DNA of 10,757 bases from Kiloniellales bacterium. Its GTDB lineage: Bacteria; Pseudomonadota; Alphaproteobacteria; Kiloniellales; JAKSBE01. Shown here piece after piece: positions 1 through 6,223 of this stretch. The notes under the pieces are model-generated. The model searched no databases. It was not told the DNA's origin and saw only the letters and a list, made by a program, of their open reading frames with translations. Numbering within the stretch: the first letter of the stretch is position 1; the number at the start of each line of letters is the position of its first letter. Where the stretch lies: NCBI GenBank assembly GCA_030067055.1, contig JASJAL010000201.1, positions 1 through 10,757 of the forward strand, in the 5' to 3' direction. Both the position numbers and the translations under genes were made by a program.

Positions 1-356
1 ACCCGGGGTCTGCTCAACCATGACCTTCGCACGGTCGGCATTTAGTATGACGATCCAGATGCGGTCCCCGAGGCGGAGCTTCGTTCGCGCGCGGGCATCA
101 TCACCGCAAGCGATTTCTCCATCGAAGCCCCCTGGAGCAGACCGAGATGGCCGGTGGCCCCTACGCGGTGCTGCGTCATAAGGGACCCTATGCCGACATG
201 CCCGCGGCCTACCGCTGGCTCTTCGCCGAATGGCTGGTGAAATCGGGCAGAGAGCCGGCCGATGCGCCTTGCTTCGAGGAGTACCTCAACGACCCGCGCG
301 AAACCCCACCAACCGAGCTGCTCACCGACATCTTCCTGCCCCTGACCCAGGCATGA
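1..356 (+). pseudogene. Decayed GyrI-like / AraC effector-binding domain gene (5' end outside window)
   Basis: Conceptual translation reads as the C-terminal part of a GyrI-like small-molecule-binding domain, the family found alone (SbmC/GyrI) or at the end of AraC-type regulators. Family-like segments are RGLL and VGI-stop-YDDPDAVPEAELRS, then after a frame change GPYAVLRHKGPYADM and PCFEEYLNDP, ending at a TGA at 354-356. Two lesions are visible. A TAG at 43-45 stands where the family has an aromatic residue before YDDP. The C run at 128-132 appears one base short: frame 1 gives SIEAP up to it, and the following frame continues LEQTEMAGGPYAV. Restoring one C rejoins the two halves. The first ATG in the surviving frame (147) would give only 69 aa starting mid-domain, so an independent gene there is unlikely. 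The 5' part lies outside the window, so whether a DNA-binding domain preceded it is unknown. The frameshift alone could be a sequencing error; the stop makes true decay more likely. Confidence 0.72.
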
Positions 357-452
357 TCCGCCGGCGCCCGGCGTTTCTCCTTGACAGGCCGCGGGGCGCC
401 AAGGATCTTCCGCGCGACCCTGCGGCCCCGTTCCGATGAAGAGGCGGAAACC

Positions 453-839
453 TTGGCGAAGACGCGCTACGACTGCGACCAGTGCCCCAGCTACTGCTGC
501 TCCTATCCCAGGATCCAGCTCGAGAACGGGGACCTGGAACGGCTCGCCGCCCACTTCGCGATGACCCGGAAGGAAGCCAAGAAGCGCTTCACCAGGAAGG
601 ACAAGAGCGAAGAGAAGAAGAACAAGGCGCCGCGCATCCTGCGCCACAAGGAAGACGAGATCTTCGGGACGATCTGCACCTTCTTCGACCAGGACTCCCG
701 GAGTTGCGGCATCTACGAAGCCCGCCCCCAGACCTGCCGCGACTACCCCGGACGCAAGCGCTGCGGCTACTACGAGTTCCTGAGCTTCGAGCGCGATGCT
801 CAGCAAGACCCCGACTACATCGCCGTGACCGGCAACTGA
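453..839 (+). CDS. YkgJ-family cysteine-cluster (CxxCxxCC) protein
   Basis: A small cytoplasmic protein of the YkgJ/UPF0153 type, thought from its cysteines to bind a metal (zinc or iron); no reaction is established for the family. With the start chosen here it has 128 aa. The N-terminal cluster is C8, C11, C15 and C16 in YDCDQCPSYCC. The second half carries ICTFF, SCGIYEARPQTCRDYPG and RCGYY, the family's usual C-terminal cysteine set. Between them lies a highly charged stretch rich in Lys/Arg/Glu. I prefer the TTG at 453 because homologues begin close to AKTRYDCDQCP and a purine-rich Shine-Dalgarno-like run lies at 439-449. An in-frame ATG at 381 would add 24 residues of Arg/Pro-rich, non-family sequence that starts 25 bp after the upstream pseudogene. 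It stands alone, with about 230 bp of non-coding sequence after it. Family assignment is strong; the start is less certain. Confidence 0.85.
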   Translation: MAKTRYDCDQCPSYCCSYPRIQLENGDLERLAAHFAMTRKEAKKRFTRKDKSEEKKNKAPRILRHKEDEIFGTICTFFDQDSRSCGIYEARPQTCRDYPGRKRCGYYEFLSFERDAQQDPDYIAVTGN

Positions 840-927
840 CAGGTGCGCCCAGAGCACGATCGCGTCACACCGCATCTGCGCGCTGCGTGAGTCATGCACT
901 AACGCGTTGAAGTAGATTAAGAATCAT

Positions 928-942
928 GGCTCAAATTGAGCC
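928..942. repeat. Perfect 7-bp inverted repeat with 1-nt centre
   Basis: ggctcaa-a-ttgagcc lies in the 227-bp gap (840-1066) between the YkgJ-family gene and the lipoprotein gene. It sits 125 bp before the lipoprotein ATG, which fits an operator position, but no good promoter hexamers are evident around it. A one-base loop makes it poor as an RNA hairpin, and no T run follows, so it is not a convincing terminator. The rest of the gap shows nothing I can call. Confidence 0.3.
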
Positions 943-1066
943 GATCTTGATCCAGGGAAGATACTGGCACTGGGTGTCCAGCCAGGCTCGATGTGGCTAT
1001 TCTCCCAGATGCCGACGCCCCCATCCCACCAGGGCTGGGTCCAGTTCAATCCGCCCGGGAGCCAAG

Positions 1067-1483
1067 ATGACAAGGCCGATCCTGGTTATCCTGCTAGGAC
1101 TCAGCGCGATCGGGTGCTCGTCGCCGGAACCCGTTCTCTATCCCAACGCTCATCTGGAGCGTGTCGGGACCGCAGCGGCGGAGCGCGACATCGACGACTG
1201 CAAAGCCAGAGCCGAAGCCTACGGTGCCTCGGCGAAGGATGGCGCGACCGGCAGGTTGGCCGGAAGCACGGCCATGGGCGGCGGCGCGGGTGCAGCCGTC
1301 GGCGCTGCCGGCGGGGCGGTCCTCGGCCGAGCCGGGCGAGGTGCGGCCGTGGGCGCGGCCACCGGCGCCACGGGCGGTTTCCTTCGGGGCCTTTTCAAGG
1401 GCCGACAGCCGAGCCAGGTCCACAAGCGCTTCGTCGACAAATGCCTCCGGGACCGTGGCTACGAGCCGCTGGGCTGGGAATAG
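1067..1483 (+). CDS. Small glycine-zipper outer-membrane-type lipoprotein
   Basis: The 138-aa product begins with a short type II signal peptide: MTRP, a hydrophobic run ILVILLGLSAIG, then Cys17 as the probable lipidated residue (lipobox A-I-G-C, slightly atypical but acceptable). The mature part has DIDDCKARAEAYG, then a Gly/Ala-rich zipper (about residues 68-108, GGGAGAAVGAAGGAVLG and GAAVGAATGATGG), and ends with FVDKCLRDRGYEPLGW. That ending is the C-terminal signature I associate with proteobacterial glycine-zipper lipoproteins. The two mature cysteines near the ends could form a disulfide. The zipper suggests packing in or against a membrane; no enzymatic role is expected. I chose the ATG at 1067, preceded by GGGA at 1057-1060, because it places the hydrophobic signal at the N-terminus. 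The longer open frame from 926 would bury it behind 47 non-family residues. Transcribed alone and convergent with the YciI-family gene. Specific function unknown. Confidence 0.8.
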   Translation: MTRPILVILLGLSAIGCSSPEPVLYPNAHLERVGTAAAERDIDDCKARAEAYGASAKDGATGRLAGSTAMGGGAGAAVGAAGGAVLGRAGRGAAVGAATGATGGFLRGLFKGRQPSQVHKRFVDKCLRDRGYEPLGWE

Positions 1484-1567
1484 GCGCCGGGCAGATCGCC
1501 GGCCGGCTCGGCGCGATGGCTAGGGCGTTTTCCGGCCAGACGCGAACGCGTCCGATCGTGACCTGCG
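1484..1567. other. Convergent intergenic gap with weak hairpins
   Basis: This 84-bp gap separates two genes that end facing each other. It holds a GC hairpin just after the lipoprotein stop (gccgg 1486-1490 with ccggc 1499-1503, 8-nt loop) and a second inverted repeat gacgcgaacgcgtc at 1539-1552. Either could help end transcription, but neither is followed by a clear T run on either strand, so I do not call an intrinsic terminator. Confidence 0.25.
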
Positions 1568-1864
1568 CTAGAGCATATTCTCGAAGTTGAAAAATGCCTT
1601 GCGCCAGCGCACCACCTCGATGCCCGAAAAGAGGCCGGCCTTGGTGAAGGGGTCGTTCTGGATGAAGGCCTCGGCCTCGGCGCGATCGTCGGTGTCGACC
1701 AGGATGATTCCGCCGTACCCGCCCTCGCCGTTTTCATCACTCTTGGCACCGGCAGCGAGCAGCTTGTCCTTGTTCGCGTCCAGGTAAGCCAAGTGCTCGG
1801 CGCGCGTCTCGTTGCGCAAAGTCAGGCTGTTCGGCTTGTCGACGGTGATGATGGCAAAAGGCAT
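1568..1864 (-). CDS. YciI-family protein
   Basis: A 98-aa single-domain protein of the YciI family (dimeric alpha-beta ferredoxin-like fold). The pattern runs along its whole length: N-terminal strand PFAIITVDKP, R21-x-x-H24-L-x-Y-L (His24 is the residue usually proposed as catalytic or ligand-binding), LLAAGAK, a Gly-rich GEGGYGGIILVDTDD strand-turn, AEAFIQNDPFTKAGLF, and a closing IEVVRWRKAF strand. Length is normal for the family. Starts at ATG 1864 with a GGGAG at 1874-1878, nine bases upstream. Family members are widespread, some are linked to dehalogenation or small-molecule chemistry, but most have no known reaction, and neighbours here give no hint. Apparently monocistronic; 291 bp lies between its start and the next gene on the same strand. 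Identity as YciI-like is strong, biochemical role unknown. Confidence 0.87.
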   Translation of the reverse strand: MPFAIITVDKPNSLTLRNETRAEHLAYLDANKDKLLAAGAKSDENGEGGYGGIILVDTDDRAEAEAFIQNDPFTKAGLFSGIEVVRWRKAFFNFENML

Positions 1865-2155
1865 GGCCGAGGGCTCCCAAGACTGTTTCTTTGTTGTCAG
1901 GTCGAGGCTGTGTTCGATCGAAAACTCGTTCGCCGCATAGCATACTTAGGAAAACACCGAGGGTCATGCCGCCCTAAGGCTGCGCGATCATCTACTCGGA
2001 CTGCGCTGCTATAGCAAACTCGCCGCCACTACGAAGCCGCACTCAAGACTGGCAAGGGCCGCCCGGCGATGAAATGCGGCCAAGCAAAACCCGGTCCTCA
2101 CTTGGCCTCCCCGCTTCCGAATCCGCGAAAATCGACACACACTCGGACGTGCCAG
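1865..2155. other. Non-coding gap with two short palindromes
   Basis: No convincing gene is seen in these 291 bp. Two perfect 10-bp palindromes are present: ttcgatcgaa at 1913-1922, about 50 bp before the YciI-family start and plausible as a regulatory site, and tgctatagca at 2007-2016. A short stretch around 2029-2080 reads open in one frame (RRHYEAALKTGKGRPAMK) and loosely recalls the end of a mobile-element protein, but it is too short to assign. Confidence 0.3.
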
Positions 2156-2443
2156 TCAGGACTTCAGGCTCACGGCTTCGACGATAAAGCGACCGCGGCC
2201 GCGGCGCACCGCATAGGCCCCGCCGCGCGGGATCCGAATCTTGTCCATCAGGGGGTTCAGCGCGTTCTCGATCAGTTCGATGTTCGGATCAGTGCTATCG
2301 TCCCCGCTCACTTGGTCGGCATACCATTTTGCGAAAGCCTCATTGGCCAATTCGTCGCCTATGGATTTTCTCAGAGCGTTGAGCTTGCGCAGTTCGCCCT
2401 TGCTCAATGCAGCCTCGTCTATCGTAGTTTTCTTTCTTGGCAT
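2156..2443 (-). CDS. Conserved-looking small hypothetical protein (95 aa)
   Basis: I do not recognise a named family. The start is well supported: ATG 2443 with a consensus AAGGAG at 2450-2455 and six bases between them. The protein is soluble, with no signal or membrane segment and no cysteines. It opens with a basic MPRKKTT, followed by a predicted helical region (residues 7-46, ALSKGELRKLNALRKSIG and ELANEAFAKWYADQ). An acidic linker GDDSTDP comes next, then a second helix ELIENALNPLMDKI, then a Gly/Arg-rich strand-like end RGGAYAVRRGRGRFIVEAV. The basic N-terminus and Arg-rich end would suit nucleic-acid or ribosome contact, but that is a guess. Upstream a candidate -10 (TATAGT on this strand, 2501-2506) lies 45 bp before the Shine-Dalgarno, without a good -35. 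Single gene, unrelated to the paa cluster as far as I can see. Confidence 0.75.
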   Translation of the reverse strand: MPRKKTTIDEAALSKGELRKLNALRKSIGDELANEAFAKWYADQVSGDDSTDPNIELIENALNPLMDKIRIPRGGAYAVRRGRGRFIVEAVSLKS

Positions 2444-2669
2444 TCTTTACTCCTTGGCCTGCGAACAAACACAGAGTTATCGAGTTCATCCGCCACGGAA
2501 ACTATACCTAGATTCCTTTCGGGCCGATAGCCGTGAAGGTGTCTCTACGGGCTCAGCAAGAATATAGGAACGGAAGCAGTTTAGTGCTGCGCTCATGCCA
2601 AGTCGGCTCGAAGGTTACCATTTGGTGACGTGCGGCAACCGGCAATTCCATGCTGGCGCATCAGAGTAA

Positions 2670-2700
2670 GGGCTTTACGGCACCCGGTGCGCCGCAGCCC
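2670..2700 (-). terminator. Possible end-of-operon hairpin after livF
   Basis: On the minus strand, gggct and agccc (5 bp) enclose an inner gcacc/ggtgc pair about 20 bp beyond the livF stop. The two stems are separated by an unpaired 5x5 loop, and the following sequence is only mildly T-rich (ttactctg), so an intrinsic terminator is possible but weak. Apart from this, the gap 2444-2720 holds only the candidate -10 of the 95-aa gene. Confidence 0.25.
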
Positions 2701-2720
2701 GGCTTCCCACGGTCGACTCG

Positions 2721-3422
2721 CTAGATTCCAAGATAGGCTTCCTTGACCCGCTCGTTGTCGAGCAGTGCCTTGCCGCTGTCGCAGAGAACGATCTTGCCGG
2801 TCTCGATGACGTAGCCGCGGTCGGCGATCTTGAGTGCGGCGAAGGCGTTCTGCTCGACCAGAAAGACGGTCACGCCCTGGGATTTCAAGGTCACGACAGC
2901 CTCCAGGATCTGATCGACCAGCAAGGGCGCCAGTCCCATGCTCGGTTCGTCGAGCAGGAGCAGATCCGGATTGGCCATCAGGGCCCGGCAGAGTGCCAGC
3001 ATCTGCTGCTGGCCGCCCGACAAAGTGCCGGCAGCCTGGCCCCGCTTCTCCTTCAGCACCGGAAACATCGCGTACATCCGTTCCAGGTCTGCAGCGACGT
3101 CGGAACCGCGGCGCCTGACGGTGCCGAGCCTCAGATTGTCCTCGACCGAGATCGGGCCCCAGACCTGCCGGCCCTCGGGGACCTGGCTGATCCCCTGCCC
3201 GACCCGTGCCGCCGGACTCGCCCGGGTGATTTCCCGATCGCGAAAGGTGACTCGGCCGCCGCTCGCCGGCTGGACCCCTGAGAGCGTGCGCAGCAAGGTG
3301 GTCTTGCCGGCCCCGTTGCCGCCGACCAGGGCGACTAACTCGCCCTCGGCGATTTCCAGGTCGATGCCCTTGAGCGCCTGGATACGGCCGTAGTGGCTGG
3401 TCAGCCCTTCAACCCTGAGCAC
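2721..3422 (-). CDS. livF: LivF-type ATPase of a branched-chain-amino-acid-family ABC importer
   Basis: Cytoplasmic ATP-binding subunit that would pair with LivG to power the LivHM permease. At 233 aa it has the usual LivF length. Walker A is GGNGAGKT (34-41), the ABC signature LSGGQQQ (134-140) and Walker B LLLLDEP (154-160). The H-loop histidine is replaced by Gln in LVEQN (about 191), which is normal for LivF and separates it from LivG. The closing IADRGYVIETGKI and AYLG are also typical of LivF. It starts with GTG at 3422, with a strong AGGAGGAG at 3430-3437, and overlaps the end of livG by 14 nt, which implies translational coupling. It is the last gene of the leftward paaN-paaY-livKHMGF unit. 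LivF identity is very secure; the transported substrate is inferred from context to be phenylacetate or another aromatic acid rather than leucine, isoleucine or valine. Confidence 0.94.
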   Translation of the reverse strand: MLRVEGLTSHYGRIQALKGIDLEIAEGELVALVGGNGAGKTTLLRTLSGVQPASGGRVTFRDREITRASPAARVGQGISQVPEGRQVWGPISVEDNLRLGTVRRRGSDVAADLERMYAMFPVLKEKRGQAAGTLSGGQQQMLALCRALMANPDLLLLDEPSMGLAPLLVDQILEAVVTLKSQGVTVFLVEQNAFAALKIADRGYVIETGKIVLCDSGKALLDNERVKEAYLGI

Positions 3423-4197
3423 GGTCGAACTCCTCCTGGCCCTGGGCGCCGAGGTAGGCCGCTATGACTTCCGGGTTGGCGCGGACTTCGGCGGCCGTCC
3501 CATCGGCCAGCTTGCGACCGTAGTCCAGCACCAGGATGTGGTTCGAGATGTTCATGACCAGGTGCATGTCGTGCTCGACCAGGACCACGGTCACGCCCTG
3601 CTCGGCGATCTTCTGGATAAGATCGTCGATCTCGCGGGTCTCGGTGGGGTTGCAGCCGGCCGCCGGCTCGTCGAGTAGCAGCATCTTGGGCTCGGCAGCC
3701 AGGGCCCGGGCGATCTCGAGGCGCTTCAAGGCGCCGTAGGGCATCGAGCCGGCGGCCTCCCCCGCGTAGGCGGAGAGGCCGACGAAGTCGAGCAGCTCCC
3801 GGGCGCGCTCCCGGCAGGCGGACTCGCTGCGCCGTTGCGACGGAAGGCGCAGCACGTGGGCGACCGGGTTCTTCGGCTCGCGCAGGTGCCGGCCGACCAT
3901 GACGTTCTCCAGTGCCGTCATGCGAAAGAAGATCTGGAGATTCTGGAAGGTGCGCGACATGCCCTTGGCCGCCAGGCGGTGCGGCGGCTGGCCAGTGATG
4001 TCCTCTTCCTCGAAACGGATGCGGCCGGCGCTCGGCCGGTAGAGCCCGGTGATCAGGTTGAACAGGGTCGTCTTGCCGGCACCGTTGGGACCGATGATCG
4101 AATGTATGGTCGCCGCCTGGATGTCGAAGGACAGGTCCTCGATGGCGTGCACGCCCCCGAAGGCGATGGACAGGTTCTCGACCTGGAGATGGCTCAT
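3409..4197 (-). CDS. livG: LivG-type ATPase of a branched-chain-amino-acid-family ABC importer
   Basis: Second ATPase subunit of the importer, 262 aa. Walker A is GPNGAGKT (36-43), the Q-loop region is RTFQNLQIF (81-89), Walker B is MLLLDEPAAG (171-180), and the H-loop His208 is in LVEHDM. In place of the canonical LSGGQ it has MPYGALKRLEIARAL (151-165). LivG proteins normally have a PYG or YG signature, but usually followed by QQR or EQR; ALK here suggests a particular subgroup. I start it at ATG 4197 because AGGGAGG lies at 4204-4210 with 6-nt spacing, and the ATG overlaps the livM stop in a 4-bp ATGA junction. The open frame continues upstream to 4752 opposite livM, but that extension is out-of-frame shadow of livM. 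It overlaps livF by 14 nt. The tight packing with livM and livF indicates coupled translation and one complex. Confidence 0.94.
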   Translation of the reverse strand: MSHLQVENLSIAFGGVHAIEDLSFDIQAATIHSIIGPNGAGKTTLFNLITGLYRPSAGRIRFEEEDITGQPPHRLAAKGMSRTFQNLQIFFRMTALENVMVGRHLREPKNPVAHVLRLPSQRRSESACRERARELLDFVGLSAYAGEAAGSMPYGALKRLEIARALAAEPKMLLLDEPAAGCNPTETREIDDLIQKIAEQGVTVVLVEHDMHLVMNISNHILVLDYGRKLADGTAAEVRANPEVIAAYLGAQGQEEFDRAQG

Positions 4198-5156
4198 GCC
4201 CGGCCTCCCTGCCCCGCGCCCGGCAAGAGGGCTGAGACCAGGCTGGGCAGGATGCCGCGGCGCAGGAAGATCATGCAGACCATGATCACCAGCCCCAGCA
4301 AGGCGTGCTCGTACTCCTGGAACACGGTCAGGAACTGCGGCAGCGCGGTCAGCAGCGCCGCCCCGACGATGCCGCCGAAGGTCGAGGCCATGCCGCCGAG
4401 CACGACCATGGAGACCAGCTCGATGGAGTGCAGGAAGCCGGCGCCGTCCGGGGTCACGAAGCCGGTGTAGAAGGCGCTGATCGAGCCGGCGATGCAGGCG
4501 TAGACCGCCGAGACCACGAAAGCGAAGAGCTTGTAGCTGGCGACGTCGATGCCGGCGACCTGGGCCGCGACCTCGCTGTCGTGGAGCGCGCGCAGCGCCC
4601 GGCCGGAGGGACTGTCGATCAGGTTGAGCGCGAACCAGACCCCGAGCAGCAGCGCGCCGCCGGTGATCCAGTACCAGGTCTGGGCGCCAGAGACCTTGAG
4701 GCCCAAAAGCCTCAGGCGCGCGACCGACATCCCGTCCGGACCGCCGGTCCACTGCGACTCGTTGGTCACCACCATGAAAATCAGGATGCCCATGCCCAGG
4801 GTCGCGACCGCCAGGTAGTGCCCCTTGAGGCGCAGGATCGGACGGCCGACCACGAAGGCCAGGAGAGCGACGAAGGCGATCCCGATTAGGAAAGCCAGCC
4901 AGGAGGGAACGCCCAACTCCGCCGGCAGCACGGCCACCGCGTAAGCGCCGATGCCGAAGAAGCCGGCGTGGCCAAGGCTGATCTGGCCGGCATAGCCGAT
5001 CAGCAGGTTGAGGCCGACCACGGCGATGGCGTTGATCCCGATCAGGATCGCCACGTCGTAGTAGAAGCGGTTGGGCAGGACCAGCGGCAGCAGCGCGATG
5101 ATGAGCGCCAAGGCCAAGAGCCCGCCGCGCCGCGGATCCCTGAGCCAGGCCGGCAC
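4194..5156 (-). CDS. livM: LivM-type permease of a branched-chain-amino-acid-family ABC importer
   Basis: Inner-membrane permease subunit, 320 aa, within the LivM size range. It opens with a basic end PAWLRDPRRGG, then hydrophobic segments LLALALIIALLPLVLP and VAILIGINAIAVVGLNLL. The family motif GYAGQISLGHAGFFGIGAY lies at about residues 54-72. Further helices follow around 86-106 and 118-130, and late ones lie in the SIELVSMVVLGGMASTFGGIVGA region that contacts the ATPase. It starts with GTG at 5156, only 2 nt after the livH stop, so ribosomes probably pass directly from livH. No strong Shine-Dalgarno is seen, only GC-rich purine runs. Its stop overlaps the livG start. Together with LivH it would form the heterodimeric channel. 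Identity is secure from motifs and position; substrate is inferred from the paa context. Confidence 0.93.
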   Translation of the reverse strand: MPAWLRDPRRGGLLALALIIALLPLVLPNRFYYDVAILIGINAIAVVGLNLLIGYAGQISLGHAGFFGIGAYAVAVLPAELGVPSWLAFLIGIAFVALLAFVVGRPILRLKGHYLAVATLGMGILIFMVVTNESQWTGGPDGMSVARLRLLGLKVSGAQTWYWITGGALLLGVWFALNLIDSPSGRALRALHDSEVAAQVAGIDVASYKLFAFVVSAVYACIAGSISAFYTGFVTPDGAGFLHSIELVSMVVLGGMASTFGGIVGAALLTALPQFLTVFQEYEHALLGLVIMVCMIFLRRGILPSLVSALLPGAGQGGRA

Positions 5157-5158
5157 GG

Positions 5159-6031
5159 CTAGACCCGCTCCGTCCCCGCCTTGCCGAAGAGGCCGCGGGG
5201 CAGGAAGAAGAGGACAGCGAGGATGATCACGAAGGCGACGGCGTCCTTATACTCGGAGCTGAGATAGCCGGCGCCCAAGGCCTCGGCGAGGCCGACCAGC
5301 AAGCCGCCGACCACGGCGCCGATGGGATTGCCCATGCCGCCCAGCATGGCGGCCGCGAAGCCCTTGAGCGCGAGCATGGTTCCGACGTCGTAGCTGGTCA
5401 GGGTGATCGGCGTGACCAGGATGCCCGCCACCGCACCGATCGCGGCGGAGAGCCCGAAGCTGATCAGCAGGACGAAACGGACGTTGACCCCGACCAGCTG
5501 GGCCGCCAGGCGATTGTGCGAGGTCGCCAGGATCGACTTGCCGAAGAGCGTCCGGTTGAAGAAGAAGTAGAGCAGCACGACGATCACCGCCGCCCCGCCC
5601 AGGACCCAGAGGCTCTGCGGGGTCAAGCTGGCGCCCAGGACCGCGATGGGATCGTCGCCCGAGAAGGACGGCAAGCGGTGGAACTGCTTGTCGAAGATCA
5701 CCTGGGCGATGCCGCGCAGGAAGATCGAGGCGCCGATGGTGATGATGATCAGGGTGACCACCGAGGCGTCGCGGGCCGGCTCGATCACCAGCTTGTTGAG
5801 CGCGACCCCGGTCAGGGCCGCGATCGCGATCGCCAGCAGCGCGGCCAGCGGCAGCGGCATCCCGAAGGCCGAGAGAAATACCGTCGACATCCCGCCCAGC
5901 ATGACGAACTCGCCCTGGGCAAAATTCACCACGTCCGAGGCGTTGTAGATGATGGTGAAGCCCAGCGCGACCATGGCGTAGACCGCGCCGACGGTGATTC
6001 CGGAAAAGGCGAACTGCAGGAACTCGGACAT
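5159..6031 (-). CDS. livH: LivH-type permease of a branched-chain-amino-acid-family ABC importer
   Basis: Inner-membrane permease partner of LivM, 290 aa as called. The N-terminus SEFLQFAFSGITVGAVYAMVALGFTIIYNASDVVN is characteristic of LivH in parts (e.g. GAVYAMVALGFTIIY followed by VNFAQGEFVMLG). The EAA-like region near the C-terminus is ALKGFAAAMLGGMGNPIGAVVGG, and the end is LFFLPRGLFG. Multiple hydrophobic segments are spread throughout. I chose ATG 6031 on family grounds, although its Shine-Dalgarno is weak (a GGGGAG lies 13 to 14 nt upstream). The frame stays open to an ATG at 6100, but the added residues (MDCRVKPGND...) are a translated dispersed repeat, not LivH sequence. It is separated from livK by 192 bp carrying a hairpin and the repeat, and from livM by 2 nt. 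Confidence 0.92.
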   Translation of the reverse strand: MSEFLQFAFSGITVGAVYAMVALGFTIIYNASDVVNFAQGEFVMLGGMSTVFLSAFGMPLPLAALLAIAIAALTGVALNKLVIEPARDASVVTLIIITIGASIFLRGIAQVIFDKQFHRLPSFSGDDPIAVLGASLTPQSLWVLGGAAVIVVLLYFFFNRTLFGKSILATSHNRLAAQLVGVNVRFVLLISFGLSAAIGAVAGILVTPITLTSYDVGTMLALKGFAAAMLGGMGNPIGAVVGGLLVGLAEALGAGYLSSEYKDAVAFVIILAVLFFLPRGLFGKAGTERV

Positions 6032-6070
6032 ATCGCGGTGCTTGGGACTCCCCGGGCCCTGCTCCACTCT

Positions 6071-6148
6071 GTCATTGCCAGGCTTGACCCGGCAATCCAT
6101 CTAGCCAGGAGCGCCATGGAAGCCAGGATCAAGCCCGAGCATCACAGC
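6071..6148. repeat. Dispersed alphaproteobacterial-type inverted-repeat element
   Basis: The left arm is an imperfect palindrome, attgcc...ggcaat at 6074-6096 (eight pairs with one A-C mismatch, 5-nt loop). About 25 bp further on, a degraded right arm at 6118-6146 (ggaagccagg / atcaagcccg) resembles the left arm in inverted orientation. Translated, it yields the familiar strings DCRVKPGND and LARWIAGSSLAMTE. Close variants of these recur as spurious ORF ends across many Rhizobiales and Rhodospirillales genomes, which marks it as a widespread intergenic repeat. It lies between livK and livH, immediately upstream of livH, and in the transcript would form a hairpin there. The classification is from memory of the motif. 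Confidence 0.62.
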
Positions 6149-6175
6149 TGTGTCGGAAGCTTAGTGTAAGGTGCG

Positions 6176-6208
6176 CCGGCCGACATCGTGCAAGGAGATG
6201 CCGGCCGA
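6176..6208 (-). promoter_or_regulatory. Strong intercistronic hairpin after livK
   Basis: A 12-bp stem (ccggccgacatc at 6176-6187 with gatgccggccga at 6197-6208, with a G-U wobble at one internal position and one at the end) closes a 9-nt loop, 15 nt past the livK stop. In the leftward mRNA no T run follows, so it is more likely a 3'-end stabiliser or partial attenuator that keeps livK mRNA in excess over livHMGF than a full terminator. Confidence 0.55.
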
Positions 6209-6223
6209 AGCACTCAAGCGTTG

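Noticed and set aside
42..899. 285-codon open frame on the minus strand opposite the GyrI remnant and the YkgJ-family gene
   Set aside because: The plus-strand frames carry recognisable cysteine and GyrI motifs. The minus frame is Gly/Ala/Val-rich without family features.
926..1483. Longer 185-codon version of the glycine-zipper protein
   Set aside because: It buries the lipoprotein signal peptide in the middle of the protein. ATG 1067 puts the lipobox cysteine at residue 17.
3409..4752. 447-codon version of livG starting at 4752
   Set aside because: The first 185 codons overlap livM in another frame and are Arg/Gly/Leu-rich. The LivG family begins at MSHLQVENLS, with a good Shine-Dalgarno for ATG 4197.
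5159..6100. 313-codon version of livH starting at 6100
   Set aside because: The extra 23 residues translate the dispersed repeat. LivH proteins begin near SEFLQFAFSG, at ATG 6031.
6176..6208. The 12-bp hairpin as an intrinsic terminator for livK
   Set aside because: The sequence following it in the leftward transcript is gcaccttacac, with no T run, and livHMGF would then lack an evident promoter.
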